Shown: positions 48,109 to 57,480, numbered from the stretch's first letter. The stretch is DNA of 64,000 bases from CAVQXR01 sp046330455 (GCA_046330455.1 JAXLSU010000001.1:124001-188000); one strand, 5' to 3'. The notes: generated from the letters alone by a model not told the origin. A program made the numbers and translations.

Positions 48109-50355
48109 ATGTCTCGCACGACGCACGGCAACCTCGCGGCCCGCATGGGTCGCTGGAGCGCCGCTCACTGGAAGACCGCCACCTTCGGGTGGCTCGGTCT
48201 CGTGGCCGTCGCCTTCGCGCTCGGCGGCCTGGTCGGAACGAAGAACATCGATTCGAACGCGTCCGGGCCGGGCGAGTCCGGCCGGATGGACCGGATCCTG
48301 GACGCCGGCTTCCAGCAGCCGGCAGGGGAGAGCGTTCTCGTCGAGAGTCGCTCGCTCGTCGTTGGCGATCCCGCGTTCACGGCCGCGATCGACGATGTCG
48401 TCGCGCGCGTCTCGAAGCTGGCCGACGTTCGGAACGTCCGCTCGCCGCTCGAGCCCGGCAACGCCGGTCAGATCGCTCCGGACGGGCGCTCCGTGCTGGT
48501 CGAGTTCGAGATCCGAGGCGAGAAGGACGACGCGGCCGACAGGATCGAGCCCGTTCTCGCCGCCGTCGCCGCCGCGCAGGACGCCCATCCCGGCTTCTTC
48601 ATCGGCGAGTTCGGTGACGCGAGCGCGGAGCAGGGGCTCGTGACCGCATACGGGGACGACCTGGAGAAGGCCGGGCTGCTCTCGCTGCCGATCACGCTTG
48701 CCATCCTCGTCGTCACCTTCGGTGCGCTCGTGGCTGCGGGGATTCCGCTGCTGCTCGCGCTGACGGCGGTGTTCGCGACCTTCGGCCTGCTCGCGCTCCC
48801 AAGCCAGATCCTGCCTCAGGCTCAGCAGGCGCCCGCGCTCGTGCTCCTGATCGGGCTCGCGGTCGGCGTCGACTACTCGCTCTTCTACCTGAAGCGTGAG
48901 CGTCAGGAGCGGGCCGCCGGGCGCAGCGAACGGGCAGCCCTCGAGGCTGCCGCCGCAACCTCCGGCCGGTCGGTGCTCGTCTCCGGACTGACCGTGATCG
49001 TGGCGATGGCCGGGATGTTCCTGACCGGCGACGAGACGTTCGCCTCGCTCGGCGTCGCGGCGATCCTGGTCGTTGCGATCGCGGTGCTCGGTTCGCTGAC
49101 CGTGCTGCCTGCCCTGCTCTCGAGGCTCGGCGACAACGTCGACCGGCTCCGCGTCCCGCTGCTCGGCCGGCGCCGTGGCGAGGCCGGCGAGGGTCGGGTC
49201 TGGGGCGCGATCGTCGACGGCGTCCTGCGCCACCCCGTGCTGTCGGCGACGCTCGCGACCGGGCTGCTACTGGCGCTCGCCGCGCCGGCGCTCGGGCTGA
49301 GGATGGCGACCCCGGGGCCGGATACGTTCCCGTCCTCGCTCGAGGTCGTCAAGACGTACGAGCGGATGCAGCAGGCGTTCCCGGGCACCGCGATCCCCGC
49401 TTCCGTCGTCGTCAAGGCGCCGAACGTGAACGCGCCCGAGGTACGGGCAGCCATCGACGAGCTCGAGGAACGGGCACTCGCGAGCGGCCGGGCGTTCGAG
49501 CCGATCACGGTCGAGACGAACGAGGCCGCGACGGTCGCGAACATCACCGTGCCGATCGCGGGCACGGGAACCGACGCCGCGTCGAACGCCGCTCTGGCCG
49601 CGCTCCGCGAGGAGATCGTGCCCGAGACGGTCGGCGCGCTTCCCAACGCCGAGGCTGGCGTCACCGGCCTGACCGCCTCCTGGACGGATCAGGCCGACGA
49701 GCTGAAGTCGAACCTGCCGCCCGTCGTCGCGTTCGTGCTCCTGTTCGCGTTCGCCCTGATGCTGGTCGCGTTCCGCTCGCTCGTGATCGCGGCCAATGCG
49801 ATCCTCCTCAACCTGCTCTCGGTAGCCGCCGCCTACGGCGTGCTCGTGCTCGTCTTCCAGCATGGCGTCGGCAAGGGGCTGCTCGGCTTCAGCTCCACCG
49901 CGGGCATCGACCCGGTCGTGCCGCTGCTCCTGTTCGTGATCCTGTTCGGCCTCTCGATGGACTACCACGTGTTCATCCTCAGCCGGATCCGCGAGGCGTT
50001 CAACCGTGGGGCCAGCACCGAGGAGGCGATCGCCGACGGGATCAGGTCGACCGCGGGCGTCGTCACGAGCGCCGCGATCGTGATGGTCTGCGTCTTCGCG
50101 ATCTTCGCGACGCTCTCGATGCTGTTCTTCAAGCAGTTCGGCGTCGGCCTGGCGGCGGCGATCCTCATCGACGCGACGATCGTGCGCGGGGTGCTGCTTC
50201 CCGCGACGATGAAGCTGCTCGGCCGCTGGAACTGGTACCTGCCCTCCTGGCTCCAGTGGCTGCCCCGGCTCGAGCGGCACGAGCTCGCGTCCGGGCTCGC
50301 ACACGAGGTCGAGGTCCCGGCGGCGGTCGAGCGACAGCCCGCGCAGGTCGGCTAG
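48109..50355 (+). CDS. MMPL/RND-family membrane exporter
   Basis: The 748-residue protein has about twelve membrane spans in two RND halves. Typical motifs are GVDYSLFYLKRERQERAAG in the first half and LFGLSMDYHVFILSRIREAF in the second, carrying the proton-relay Asp-Tyr pairs, with large extracellular loops after spans 1 and 7. Such proteins export lipids or drugs. AAAGGAGGAACG precedes the ATG. Its divergence from the LAL regulator suggests regulated expression. Confidence 0.93.
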   Translation: MSRTTHGNLAARMGRWSAAHWKTATFGWLGLVAVAFALGGLVGTKNIDSNASGPGESGRMDRILDAGFQQPAGESVLVESRSLVVGDPAFTAAIDDVVARVSKLADVRNVRSPLEPGNAGQIAPDGRSVLVEFEIRGEKDDAADRIEPVLAAVAAAQDAHPGFFIGEFGDASAEQGLVTAYGDDLEKAGLLSLPITLAILVVTFGALVAAGIPLLLALTAVFATFGLLALPSQILPQAQQAPALVLLIGLAVGVDYSLFYLKRERQERAAGRSERAALEAAAATSGRSVLVSGLTVIVAMAGMFLTGDETFASLGVAAILVVAIAVLGSLTVLPALLSRLGDNVDRLRVPLLGRRRGEAGEGRVWGAIVDGVLRHPVLSATLATGLLLALAAPALGLRMATPGPDTFPSSLEVVKTYERMQQAFPGTAIPASVVVKAPNVNAPEVRAAIDELEERALASGRAFEPITVETNEAATVANITVPIAGTGTDAASNAALAALREEIVPETVGALPNAEAGVTGLTASWTDQADELKSNLPPVVAFVLLFAFALMLVAFRSLVIAANAILLNLLSVAAAYGVLVLVFQHGVGKGLLGFSSTAGIDPVVPLLLFVILFGLSMDYHVFILSRIREAFNRGASTEEAIADGIRSTAGVVTSAAIVMVCVFAIFATLSMLFFKQFGVGLAAAILIDATIVRGVLLPATMKLLGRWNWYLPSWLQWLPRLERHELASGLAHEVEVPAAVERQPAQVG

Positions 50356-50438
50356 CGGAGCCGCATCTCGACGCCCGCCCGGATCGCCGTTCCCCATCGA
50401 CAAGACACGAACTCGACTCGAATCCCAAAGGAGCTCTC

Positions 50439-51122
50439 ATGCTGGCAGGAAGAATCGCACTGATCACCACCGGAGTCCTCGCGGCAATGCTTGCGGCCGC
50501 GCTCCTGGCCGGCTCCGTCTGGCTCTTCAGGGCCGATACCGACTCGGTCGGCTACGTCGTCTCCGGCGATCACCAGATCGCGACGGCCACCTACGGGTTT
50601 GCCTCGGAGGACCTCGACCTGAACGGCGACTGGAGCTGGCTCTACGACCGCGGCCCGAAGCTGCGCGTGGGCGCCGAGAGCAGCGAGCCGCTCTTCATCG
50701 GCATCGCCCGCAGCGACGAGGTGGAGCGCTACCTGGCAGGCGTCGCCCACGAGCAGGTCACCGACCTCGACCTCGACTCCTTCGCCCTCACGAGCGAGCA
50801 GCAGCCCGGCACCACGGCCCCGGCCCTCCCGGCCGACCAGGGGTTCTGGGCGGCGAGCGTCCAGGGAGCCGGTCCTCAGACGCTCGAGTGGGACGGCGGC
50901 TACGGTCAATGGTCGGTCGTGGTCATGAATGCCGACGCCAGCCCCGGCGTGGACGCCGGCGTCAGCTTCGGCGCCCACATCCCCCACCTGAACTGGATCG
51001 CCATCGGCGGCGCGATCGGGGGAGGGCTGCTCGCCCTCGCCGCCGTGGGGCTGATCGGCCTCGGGATTCGTCTCAGGCCGCGGTACCCGCTCTCGACCTC
51101 TCCGGCAGCACCGGCGGCCTGA
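50439..51122 (+). CDS. membrane-anchored protein with large extracellular domain, unknown
   Basis: Two membrane helices (IALITTGVLAAMLAAALLAG near the start and WIAIGGAIGGGLLALAAVGL near the end) flank an extracellular domain of about 160 residues with strands such as PLFIGIARSDEVERYLAGVA. It resembles proteins often found beside MMPL-type exporters. AAAGGAG precedes the ATG. It is the last gene before a strong terminator-like hairpin. Confidence 0.75.
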   Translation: MLAGRIALITTGVLAAMLAAALLAGSVWLFRADTDSVGYVVSGDHQIATATYGFASEDLDLNGDWSWLYDRGPKLRVGAESSEPLFIGIARSDEVERYLAGVAHEQVTDLDLDSFALTSEQQPGTTAPALPADQGFWAASVQGAGPQTLEWDGGYGQWSVVVMNADASPGVDAGVSFGAHIPHLNWIAIGGAIGGGLLALAAVGLIGLGIRLRPRYPLSTSPAAPAA

Positions 51123-51146
51123 CCGGCCCCGGCCCGCACACCGCGC

Positions 51147-51184
51147 CCCGGGCTCGCCGCCCCGCACACCCGGGCGAGCCCGGG
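51147..51184 (+). terminator. strong GC hairpin ending the MMPL operon
   Basis: CCCGGGCTCGCC...GGCGAGCCCGGG, a 12-base perfect stem with a 14-base loop, 25 bases after the last gene of the operon. No T-tract. Confidence 0.6.
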
Positions 51185-51247
51185 CCGGCTGCGTCTGCGA
51201 CCTTCCGGGCTGCAGGCGCTATGCCGCGCATGTGGTATGGCTACGCC

Positions 51248-51484
51248 ATGCCACGCACGCGAATCAGCACGACCGTCGACGCGGAGTTGCTCGCGACAGC
51301 GCGACGCGCGCGTGAGGGCCTTGCAGATGCGGTGCTCATCGACGAAGCGCTCGCCGCCCTGCTGGGCCGGTGGCGCGCAGCAGAGCTCGATGCTGCCTAT
51401 TCCGCCTACGACACCGACCCGCTGGACGAGCACGACGAGTGGGGAGACCTCGCGCCGTTCCGCGAGGCCGCCGGTGCGTCGTGA
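51248..51484 (+). CDS. type II antitoxin, MazE/ribbon-helix-helix-like
   Basis: The 78-residue protein starts with a ribbon-helix-helix-like MPRTRISTTVDAELLATARR and ends with an acidic toxin-binding tail (DTDPLDEHDEWGDLAPF). Its stop overlaps the start of a MazF-like gene (GTGA), the normal antitoxin-toxin order. The frame is intact although the toxin frame is broken. Confidence 0.75.
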   Translation: MPRTRISTTVDAELLATARRAREGLADAVLIDEALAALLGRWRAAELDAAYSAYDTDPLDEHDEWGDLAPFREAAGAS

Positions 51485-51838
51485 CCGTGCATCCGGCACG
51501 AGGCGAGGTCTGGTGGTGTGAGCCTTCCGACGTCGCCCGTCGGCCGGTTCTCGTCCTGTCCCGGGACGCGGCGATACCGCGCCTGCGGGCGCGCGCCGAC
51601 CGGGCCCTGCACGACGACGACTCGCGGGATCCCGAGCGAGGTCGTGCTCGAGCCGGCGAAGGATCCGATCCCGCGCCGCTCGGCTGTCAACCTCGACGCC
51701 CTCGAGAGCGTGCCGATCGCGACGCTCGTCGAGCGCCTGGGCCGGCTCAGCGACGAGCGAATGCGCCAGATCTGCCACGCGCTCGGGATCGCCGTCGCCT
51801 GCGAGGGCCGACGCTTCGTGGAGCCGATCTCGCCATGA
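51481..51838 (+). pseudogene. MazF/PemK-like toxin, frameshifted
   Basis: The first part (VTVHPARGEVWWCEPSDVAR, then RPVLVLSRDAAIPRLRA) is a normal MazF start. After about position 51590 the matching family sequence continues in another frame (RGIPSEVVLEPAKDPIPRRS, then AVNLDALESVPIATLVERLG and RMRQICHALGIAVAC). No single frame contains both halves, so the endoribonuclease is inactive unless the shift is an assembly error or programmed. The end overlaps the next gene by four bases. Confidence 0.8.
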
Positions 51839-52725
51839 AGCTCGGAAGGGTCGGCGTCTGGATCGGAGGGCTCGCCGTCGCGTCAGCGGCCGATGCGCGG
51901 CCCGCGGTCCGGGAGATCGAGAGCCTCGGATACGACACGCTCTGGTATCCGGAGGGGTTGGGTACACGTGAGTCGTTCACGAACGGCGCCGTGCTCCTGG
52001 GCGCGACCGATCGCATCCGCGTGGCTTCGGGCATCGCGAGCATCTGGGGCCGCGACGGGGTCTCGGCCGCGAACGCGGCGCGCGTGCTCGCGGATGCGTT
52101 CGACGACCGTTTCCTGCTCGGCCTCGGAGTCAGCCACCCGCGGCAGGTGGACCCCCGCGGGCACCGCTACGAGAAGCCCGTCGCACGCATGTCCGCCTTC
52201 CTGGACTCCCTGGACGACGACCCGTTCGTGAGCCCCGACGGCCTGCCCGTGGAACGGCCGCCGGTGCCGCGCGTGCTGGCCGCTCTGCGACCACCGATGC
52301 TTCGGCTCGCCGCTGCGAGGGCGCTCGGCGCCCACACCTACCTCGTGCCCGTGGAGCACACCCGCCGCGCGCGCGAGCTTCTCGGCCGGGACGCGCTGCT
52401 CGTTCCCGAGCAGAAGGTCGTGCTCGCCACCGCCGGCGGTGAGGCCCGCGCGCGGGCCCGATCGGCGATCGCCTGGTACCTCGACACCCCGAACTACCGT
52501 GACAACCTCCGGTGGCTCGGGTTCTCCGAGGCTGACGTCGCAGGCGGCGGTTCCGACGCGCTCGTCGACGCGCTCGTCGCCGTCGGCGACGAGGAGACGA
52601 TCCGCGCCCGGGTGGAGGAGCACCTCGACGCGGGCGCGACCCAGGTCGCGATCCAGCCGGTCGAGGACGGCGACCCCTTCGGTCGCGAGACGCTCCGCCG
52701 CCTCGCTCCCGTGCTGCTCACCTGA
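51835..52725 (+). CDS. luciferase-like (LLM) F420-dependent oxidoreductase
   Basis: The 296-residue TIM-barrel protein has the LLM signatures GRVGVWIGGLAVASAADARP, IESLGYDTLWYPEG, TDRIRVASGIASIWGRD and FLLGLGVSHPRQVD. The group uses F420 or FMN; the F420 assignment rests on actinobacterial context. ATGA overlap links it to the broken mazF gene. Confidence 0.88.
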   Translation: MKLGRVGVWIGGLAVASAADARPAVREIESLGYDTLWYPEGLGTRESFTNGAVLLGATDRIRVASGIASIWGRDGVSAANAARVLADAFDDRFLLGLGVSHPRQVDPRGHRYEKPVARMSAFLDSLDDDPFVSPDGLPVERPPVPRVLAALRPPMLRLAAARALGAHTYLVPVEHTRRARELLGRDALLVPEQKVVLATAGGEARARARSAIAWYLDTPNYRDNLRWLGFSEADVAGGGSDALVDALVAVGDEETIRARVEEHLDAGATQVAIQPVEDGDPFGRETLRRLAPVLLT

Positions 52726-52862
52726 GCTTCCCCGGCCCGTCCTCGCAACCCGGGGGTTCAGCCTCGATCCAGTGCTGGAACAGACGGGTCACACGTTGTG
52801 TGCTCTGCTGGATCCGTGAGACGGTGCATCAAACGGGTCGCCTGCTCTCTACCGAGGCCGCG

Positions 52863-53270
52863 GTGACGAGCCGCCCGCTTCCGCAGACCCGAGCCGACGC
52901 CCTCGCGAGGGCGCTCGACCTCGATCTCGAAATCGGCGTCTGCCATGCGTGTCTCAGCTTCGTCTCGTTCGCGCTGGCTGACGGCGATCCGGCGGAGATT
53001 GCACGTCAGGTGCGCGGGATGACGCCGGATCTGTGGGATGACGGGCTGGCGGAGCCGGCGCTCGCCGCGGTTCGACACGCGCGCGACCTGCGCGTGCCCG
53101 ATGCAGAGGCCGCGCTCGCCGACCTCGAACGACGCGGCGGCAGAAGCCCGGTCGCACGTTCGATCGTCAGGCGGTTGGCAGAGGATCTTCGCCGCCGCAC
53201 ACACACGGAGATGCGCCTCGAGGCGCTCGCCCGTGACCGGCTCCGGTCGGCGCCCCCGGAGCTCAACTGA
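52863..53270 (+). CDS. small helical protein, unknown
   Basis: From the GTG at 52863 the product is 135 residues, mostly helical and acidic in the first half (ALDLDLEIGVCHACLSFVSF) and basic in the second (VRRLAEDLRRRTHTEMRLEA). No family is recognised. No ribosome-binding site is clear, and the frame extends upstream to 52800. The following 256 bases hold nothing convincing. Confidence 0.45.
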   Translation: MTSRPLPQTRADALARALDLDLEIGVCHACLSFVSFALADGDPAEIARQVRGMTPDLWDDGLAEPALAAVRHARDLRVPDAEAALADLERRGGRSPVARSIVRRLAEDLRRRTHTEMRLEALARDRLRSAPPELN

Positions 53271-53526
53271 GTCGAGGGGCTTCGACGACGAGGTCACGGT
53301 CGAGGCATCGGTGCCCGCGACGACTCCGGTCTGGACGGGGCTTCCCGTGGAGGCGAGGCCCGGCGATGCGGTGAAGGCCAGCGCCGCGTTCGTCGAGCGC
53401 GTACGTGCCCCGCCTGATCGAGACCGAGGGCGACCCGTCTGTGGAGACTCGCGCTGCATTTCCTCACGACCGGCGCCGGCATCGCCGTGCGCAAGGGCCG
53501 GCGTCTCGGCTGTGCGATCCTGAGGC

Positions 53527-54405
53527 GTGCACCCGGTGAGCGTCGTGGATGGCGAGCGGGTCCTGGCCGACGCAGTGGATACCTACCAGGCTGCCCTTGG
53601 CGAGCGGTTGCTGGCCGCCTACGCGCTCGGGAGCCTCGCCCATGGCGGGTTCAGCGGGCTCGTCAGCGACGTCGACCTCGGCCTGATCGTCCGCGATCCG
53701 GGGCTGCCGGAGGACGATGCGACGATCCGGGTGGTCGCCGAGGGCGAGCGGAGCAGGGGCACGCTGCTGCACGAGCGGCTCTCGGTCTTCTGGGGCACTC
53801 CGTCGACGCTGGGCGGAAAGAAGGAAGGTGGGCGCTTTCCCGCCCTCGATCGGTTGGATCTCCTCGAGAACGGCCGGCTGCTCACCGGCGTCGACGTCCG
53901 CCACAGCCTGCCGCGGCCAGGCTACGACGAGATCGTGATCGAGGGTGCGGAGTTCGCGCTCGACCACCTGGCCCGCGTGGGACCGTCCGCCGATCCGGGG
54001 TCGAGACGGGCCGGCGGCGAGGGCGCGCTCGAAGAGATCTGCTCGCCGGACGTCTTGCTCGCCCGCGGCGTGCGCCCGCTGACGAAGACGGTGCTCTTTC
54101 CGGTTCGGTTCCTCTACACGGCTGCAACCGGCCGCGTCGGCACCAACCACGCGGCCATCGCCTGGTATCTCGAACGCCCCGCGGGTCCCGGCACCGCACT
54201 GGTCAAGGCTGCGCTCGCCTGGCGAGCGGCCGGGCCGACCGACTCCGAAGCGGCGATCGAGCTTCTCCGGAGCGGGCTGGTGCCTCTCTACGTTCACTAC
54301 CTGGACGACCAGGTCGAGCGCCTGGCGCTCCTCGGCCGCGCCGACCTCGCCCGGGCGTTCGAGGAGTGGCGCGACCGGCTTGTCGAGCGCTCGCGTCGCC
54401 GCTGA
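53527..54405 (+). CDS. nucleotidyltransferase-domain protein
   Basis: The 292-residue protein has a polymerase-beta-type nucleotidyltransferase core: AYALGSLAHGGFSGLVSDVD with the GS...DxD metal motif at about residues 33-52, and a helical C-terminus. Similar stand-alone proteins include aminoglycoside adenylyltransferase-like and MNT-type enzymes; the substrate is unknown. It lies in an accessory stretch with toxin-antitoxin genes. Confidence 0.75.
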   Translation: MHPVSVVDGERVLADAVDTYQAALGERLLAAYALGSLAHGGFSGLVSDVDLGLIVRDPGLPEDDATIRVVAEGERSRGTLLHERLSVFWGTPSTLGGKKEGGRFPALDRLDLLENGRLLTGVDVRHSLPRPGYDEIVIEGAEFALDHLARVGPSADPGSRRAGGEGALEEICSPDVLLARGVRPLTKTVLFPVRFLYTAATGRVGTNHAAIAWYLERPAGPGTALVKAALAWRAAGPTDSEAAIELLRSGLVPLYVHYLDDQVERLALLGRADLARAFEEWRDRLVERSRRR

Positions 54406-54454
54406 TACTCTCGACGGAGACGAGTGGGCCGATGATGTGAGGAGGTGATCCGGC

Positions 54455-55276
54455 GTGCCGCCGTCGTCCAGGCAGGAACGCAAGGCGGAGGCGTTTGCCG
54501 CCCTCCACGCCGGAGAGCCGTTCGTCCTCCCCAACCCGTGGGATGCAGGCTCCGCCCGTGTCCTTGCCGCGCTCGGGTTCGAGGCGCTCGCGACCACGAG
54601 CTCCGGGTTTGCGTTCACGCTCGGCCGTGTCGACGGCCGTGCGACGCTCGACGAGACGGTCGACCACGTCGCCGGTCTCGATCGGGCGACCGAGCTTCCG
54701 CTCTCCGTCGACCTCGAGGACGGTTACGGGGCCGACCCGGCCGACGCCGCGCTCGCGATCTCGCGCGTGGCCGAGGCCGGCGCAGTCGGCGCCTCGATCG
54801 AGGACTACGACCGCAGCGAGGGGCGCATCTACGAGCTGTCGCACGCCGTCGAGCGAGTCGCCGCTGCAGCCGAGACCGCGCACGCCCTCGGCTTCCCCTT
54901 CCAGCTGACGGCACGAGCCGAGAACTACCTCCGCGGCAACCCCGACCTCGACGACACGATCGCTCGCCTCCGCGCGTTCGAGGAGGCCGGCGCGGACGTT
55001 CTCTACGCGCCGCGTCTGCCGACGATCGTCGAGGTCCGGGCTGTCTGCGATGCCGTGACGAGGCCGGTCAATGCGCTCGCGCACCCGGAGCTCTCCCTTT
55101 CGGAGCTGGCCGATGCCGGCGCACGGCGTATCAGCGTCGGCGGCGCCCTGACCTGGGTCGCGATCGACGCGATGGCGAAGGCGGCGAGCGCGATTCGCGA
55201 CCGCGGCGACTTCAGCGCCCTCGCGGTCAGGCTCCCGCTCGCCGAGTGGCTCGAGCCGGGCGAGCCCACCACGTAG
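54455..55276 (+). CDS. PEP mutase/isocitrate lyase superfamily enzyme
   Basis: The 273-residue barrel has FVLPNPWDAGSARVLAALGF, the metal-binding LSVDLEDGYGADPADAAL, GASIEDYD and TARAENYLRGNPDLDDTI. These mark the carboxyvinyl-carboxyphosphonate mutase-like group that cleaves or rearranges C-C or C-P bonds in 2-oxo acids. A GAGGAGGTGAT ribosome-binding site precedes the GTG. The precise substrate is unknown. Confidence 0.88.
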   Translation: MPPSSRQERKAEAFAALHAGEPFVLPNPWDAGSARVLAALGFEALATTSSGFAFTLGRVDGRATLDETVDHVAGLDRATELPLSVDLEDGYGADPADAALAISRVAEAGAVGASIEDYDRSEGRIYELSHAVERVAAAAETAHALGFPFQLTARAENYLRGNPDLDDTIARLRAFEEAGADVLYAPRLPTIVEVRAVCDAVTRPVNALAHPELSLSELADAGARRISVGGALTWVAIDAMAKAASAIRDRGDFSALAVRLPLAEWLEPGEPTT

Positions 55277-55358
55277 GTCGACGCCGCACCAGTCACCCGA
55301 GCGGGCCGAGCGGCCAGGCGCACGGCCGGGCGGGGCCTGGAGAATTCCGGGCGTCGCG

Positions 55359-55799
55359 TTACGGTGCGGGCGTGAGCCCGTGGCGGCGCATCACGTCCGC
55401 GAGCGCTGCGGGGTCGGGCGGGCCTGCCGTTGCGTCTGCGACGACGGCAGCGATCTCGCGAAAGTAGTCGGGCCCGAGGATGCCGGGGGTGACGATCCCG
55501 AGAGCCCTCGCGTCGGCATCGCGGGTGTTGTCGAAGCAGTGGACGGCCCCACGGGGAATGCAGAGCGCCTCGCCGGGGCCAACGTCGGTCGGAACGCCCT
55601 CGATCGTCCAGGTCAGCACGCCTTCGAGCCCGTAGATCGTCTCCTCGTAGCCGTCGTGGCTATGGGCGATCGGCACTCTCGCTCCGGACGGGACGTCGAA
55701 CTCGAAGACGGCGACGGAACCTCCCGACGCCTCGCCCTCGAGCAGGAACCGGATCGCCAGCTGGCCGATCCTGATCTCTTCGCTCGTGCTGGTCACCAT
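55359..55799 (-). CDS. cupin-domain protein
   Basis: The 146-residue protein has one cupin barrel with the metal motif HSHDGYEETIYGLEGVLTW and the second motif PRGAVHCFDN. GAGGAGGCGTC lies just before the ATG. It is divergent from a MarR gene and shares a compact control region, so it is probably a MarR-controlled small-molecule-binding or redox enzyme. Confidence 0.85.
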   Translation of the reverse strand: MVTSTSEEIRIGQLAIRFLLEGEASGGSVAVFEFDVPSGARVPIAHSHDGYEETIYGLEGVLTWTIEGVPTDVGPGEALCIPRGAVHCFDNTRDADARALGIVTPGILGPDYFREIAAVVADATAGPPDPAALADVMRRHGLTPAP

Positions 55800-55830
55800 G
55801 ACGCCTCCTCACGCTAGGTGGTAAAGTGTT

Positions 55831-55862
55831 TTGACGATACATGGTGCCCGAAGTAAAGTCAA
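55831..55862. promoter_or_regulatory. overlapping divergent promoters of cupin and MarR genes
   Basis: Plus strand: TTGACG (55831-55836), 17 bases, TAAAGT (55854-55859). Minus strand: TTGACT (55862-55857), 17 bases, TATCGT (55839-55834). The boxes interlock, so one bound MarR would silence both. Related GTAAAG/TTTTAC blocks lie on both sides. Confidence 0.6.
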
Positions 55863-56314
55863 GTGGTTTTACTCAATCTGCCGCGGAGCAGCCCCTCGGG
55901 CCGCCGATGATCGGGGCCCTTCTGCGGATGCCATGGGAGCGGGTGATGAGACGGATGCTCGAACGGCTGCATGAGCACGGGTTCGACGACCTGGACGTGC
56001 CCCACCTGAACCTCCTGCTGTACCCGGGCCCCCAGGGCGCCAGACCGTCCGACCTCGCCGCCCGGCGAGGGATGAGCAAGCAAGCCGTCAACTACCTCCT
56101 CGGCGAGCTCGAACGCCTCGGCTACCTCGAGCGCCGGGCCGACCCGCAGGACCGACGCTCGAAGCGTATCGCGCTCACCCACCGCGGCGAGCGGGCCGGA
56201 TACACGATCCGCGACGCCGTCGCCGAGATCGAGCGCGACTGGGAAGCAGAGCTCGGGCGCGAGCGCTTCGGGGAGCTGCGCAGTCTCCTGCTGGAGCTGA
56301 ACGAGCTGCCGTAG
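55841..56314 (+). CDS. MarR family regulator
   Basis: The winged helix reads RPSDLAARRGMSKQAVNYLL, GELERLGYLERRADPQDRRS, KRIALTHRGERAG. Full length from ATG 55841 is 157 residues; if the plus-strand promoter above is real, transcription starts after that codon and the ATG at 55907 (135 residues) is used instead. It likely controls the divergent cupin gene and itself. Confidence 0.87.
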   Translation: MVPEVKSSGFTQSAAEQPLGPPMIGALLRMPWERVMRRMLERLHEHGFDDLDVPHLNLLLYPGPQGARPSDLAARRGMSKQAVNYLLGELERLGYLERRADPQDRRSKRIALTHRGERAGYTIRDAVAEIERDWEAELGRERFGELRSLLLELNELP

Positions 56315-56387
56315 CCGCACGGCCTGTGCACCGGTTCTCCGGGCTGCTGACTTCGCGTTGATCGCGGCGTCTGCCCGACAATTCGAC

Positions 56388-56535
56388 ATGGAGGTCGAGG
56401 TGGGGGCGATACACGTTCACGAGTTCATGAGCCTCGACGGCGTGGTCGACGCGCCGACGTGCGCGTTCGGCTACGGCTTCCACCCCCGGATGGGTGAGGC
56501 GATCGGCGGCGTCACCGGGCGATGCCGAGGCTCGC
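56388..56535 (+). pseudogene. N-terminal fragment of a DHFR-like (RibD C-terminal domain) gene
   Basis: The frame gives VHEFMSLDGVVDAPTCAFGY and continues GFHPRMGEAIGGVTGRC, the first strand and substrate loop of the dihydrofolate reductase-like family. The rest of the roughly 190-residue domain is missing, and stops occur in all frames soon after. This is the only recognisable content of the 325-base gap before the VapC gene. Confidence 0.6.
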
Positions 56536-56639
56536 GGCGTGTGAGTCGTACGACAACGGCGTCGTCTACCTGGCTTACCGACCGCAGGTTTGAGGCCGCC
56601 GCGTCAGGCAGCCACGATCTCCGAAGCGGCTCGACGCAT

Positions 56640-57080
56640 TTACGCAGGCGCCGATGGGCGTCGTCCGCGTGAGTCGGGCAGGGGCGTGACCCTGTGGCCG
56701 AGGCGACGGGCGGCGTGGGCGAGCGGCGGATTGGCGGTGGCGACCGTGTCGCCTTCCTCCAGTGAGGCGAGCAGCACGCAGTCGGCGAGCGAGAGCTCGG
56801 CCGTTCGTCGCCGGTAGAGCTGTGCCCGCAGTGGGCCTGCGCGTCTCGCTCGCTCGCGGTCGAGGTCGCGCACGGCGAGCGATTCACCGAGAAGCGGTTG
56901 CACATGGGCGTCGACGACGTCTACGCCGAGGCCGACTCGGCGAACGAGCTGGTCGTACAGCTCGGCCAGGTTGCTGGTGGTGACGGCACAGTCGCCGCCG
57001 CGGAGAAGCTCGGCGACCTCGACCGCGGCACGCTCGCCGGTAGCAGCGGCCACGAGCGCGTAGGCATCGAGGAGGATCAT
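56640..57080 (-). CDS. VapC-like PIN-domain ribonuclease toxin
   Basis: The 146-residue PIN protein has the acidic residues in MILLDAYALVAAATGERA, TTSNLAELYDQLVRRVG and ELSLADCVLLASLEEG plus VATANPPLA. PIN toxins cut specific RNAs and are held by the cognate antitoxin. The start overlaps the antitoxin gene by four bases. Confidence 0.85.
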   Translation of the reverse strand: MILLDAYALVAAATGERAAVEVAELLRGGDCAVTTSNLAELYDQLVRRVGLGVDVVDAHVQPLLGESLAVRDLDRERARRAGPLRAQLYRRRTAELSLADCVLLASLEEGDTVATANPPLAHAARRLGHRVTPLPDSRGRRPSAPA

Positions 57081-57331
57081 CGGTCGCGGCGAGCCTCGGC
57101 GGCGGCCTCCTCGGTGCGGCTCTGGGCCCGCATCTCCTCGCTGGTCGGCCCGCCGCCGCCGGCGGCGAACCCGATGAAGCCCTCAATTGGATCGGCGACC
57201 GGGCGCAAGAGGAGGTAGTCGCCGTGATCTTCCAGCGCGACCCGCTCGGTCTCCCAGCGGCGCCTCACGGGCGCGGGCACGGTCACCTGACCACCGCGCG
57301 AGATGCGCGTCATGGTCGTACGTCCATCCAT
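57077..57331 (-). CDS. AbrB-like VapB antitoxin
   Basis: The N-terminal swapped-hairpin domain reads MTRISRGGQVTVPAPVRRRW and DYLLLRPVADP; the tail (about residues 55-84) is the toxin-binding part. Length is 84. It precedes the PIN toxin gene in the usual order. Confidence 0.85.
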   Translation of the reverse strand: MDGRTTMTRISRGGQVTVPAPVRRRWETERVALEDHGDYLLLRPVADPIEGFIGFAAGGGGPTSEEMRAQSRTEEAAAEARRDR

Positions 57332-57480
57332 GAGGACAGTCTAGCGCATGAGCGGTGAAGGGCTCATGACCTCGCGAACCATCCCTTCGAGATCCGCAGG
57401 GTCGCGCCAGCGGGCCGTCCCGCTTCCGACCCGCGAGCCTTGGGACCGCCCAGGCGGCACCACCTTCCATTCCGTCAGCA

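Noticed and set aside
51370..52725. Single 451-codon frame joining the MazF-like start to the luciferase-like oxidoreductase
   Set aside because: The junction region between 51590 and 51835 has no family resemblance in that frame; it is the out-of-frame reading of the MazF C-terminus. The oxidoreductase has its own ATG with ATGA overlap.
53271..53526. Possible gene between the small helical protein and the nucleotidyltransferase
   Set aside because: A short stretch (LTTGAGIAVRKGRRLGCAIL) looks protein-like, but no frame has a start, a stop and a consistent composition. It may be a decayed remnant.
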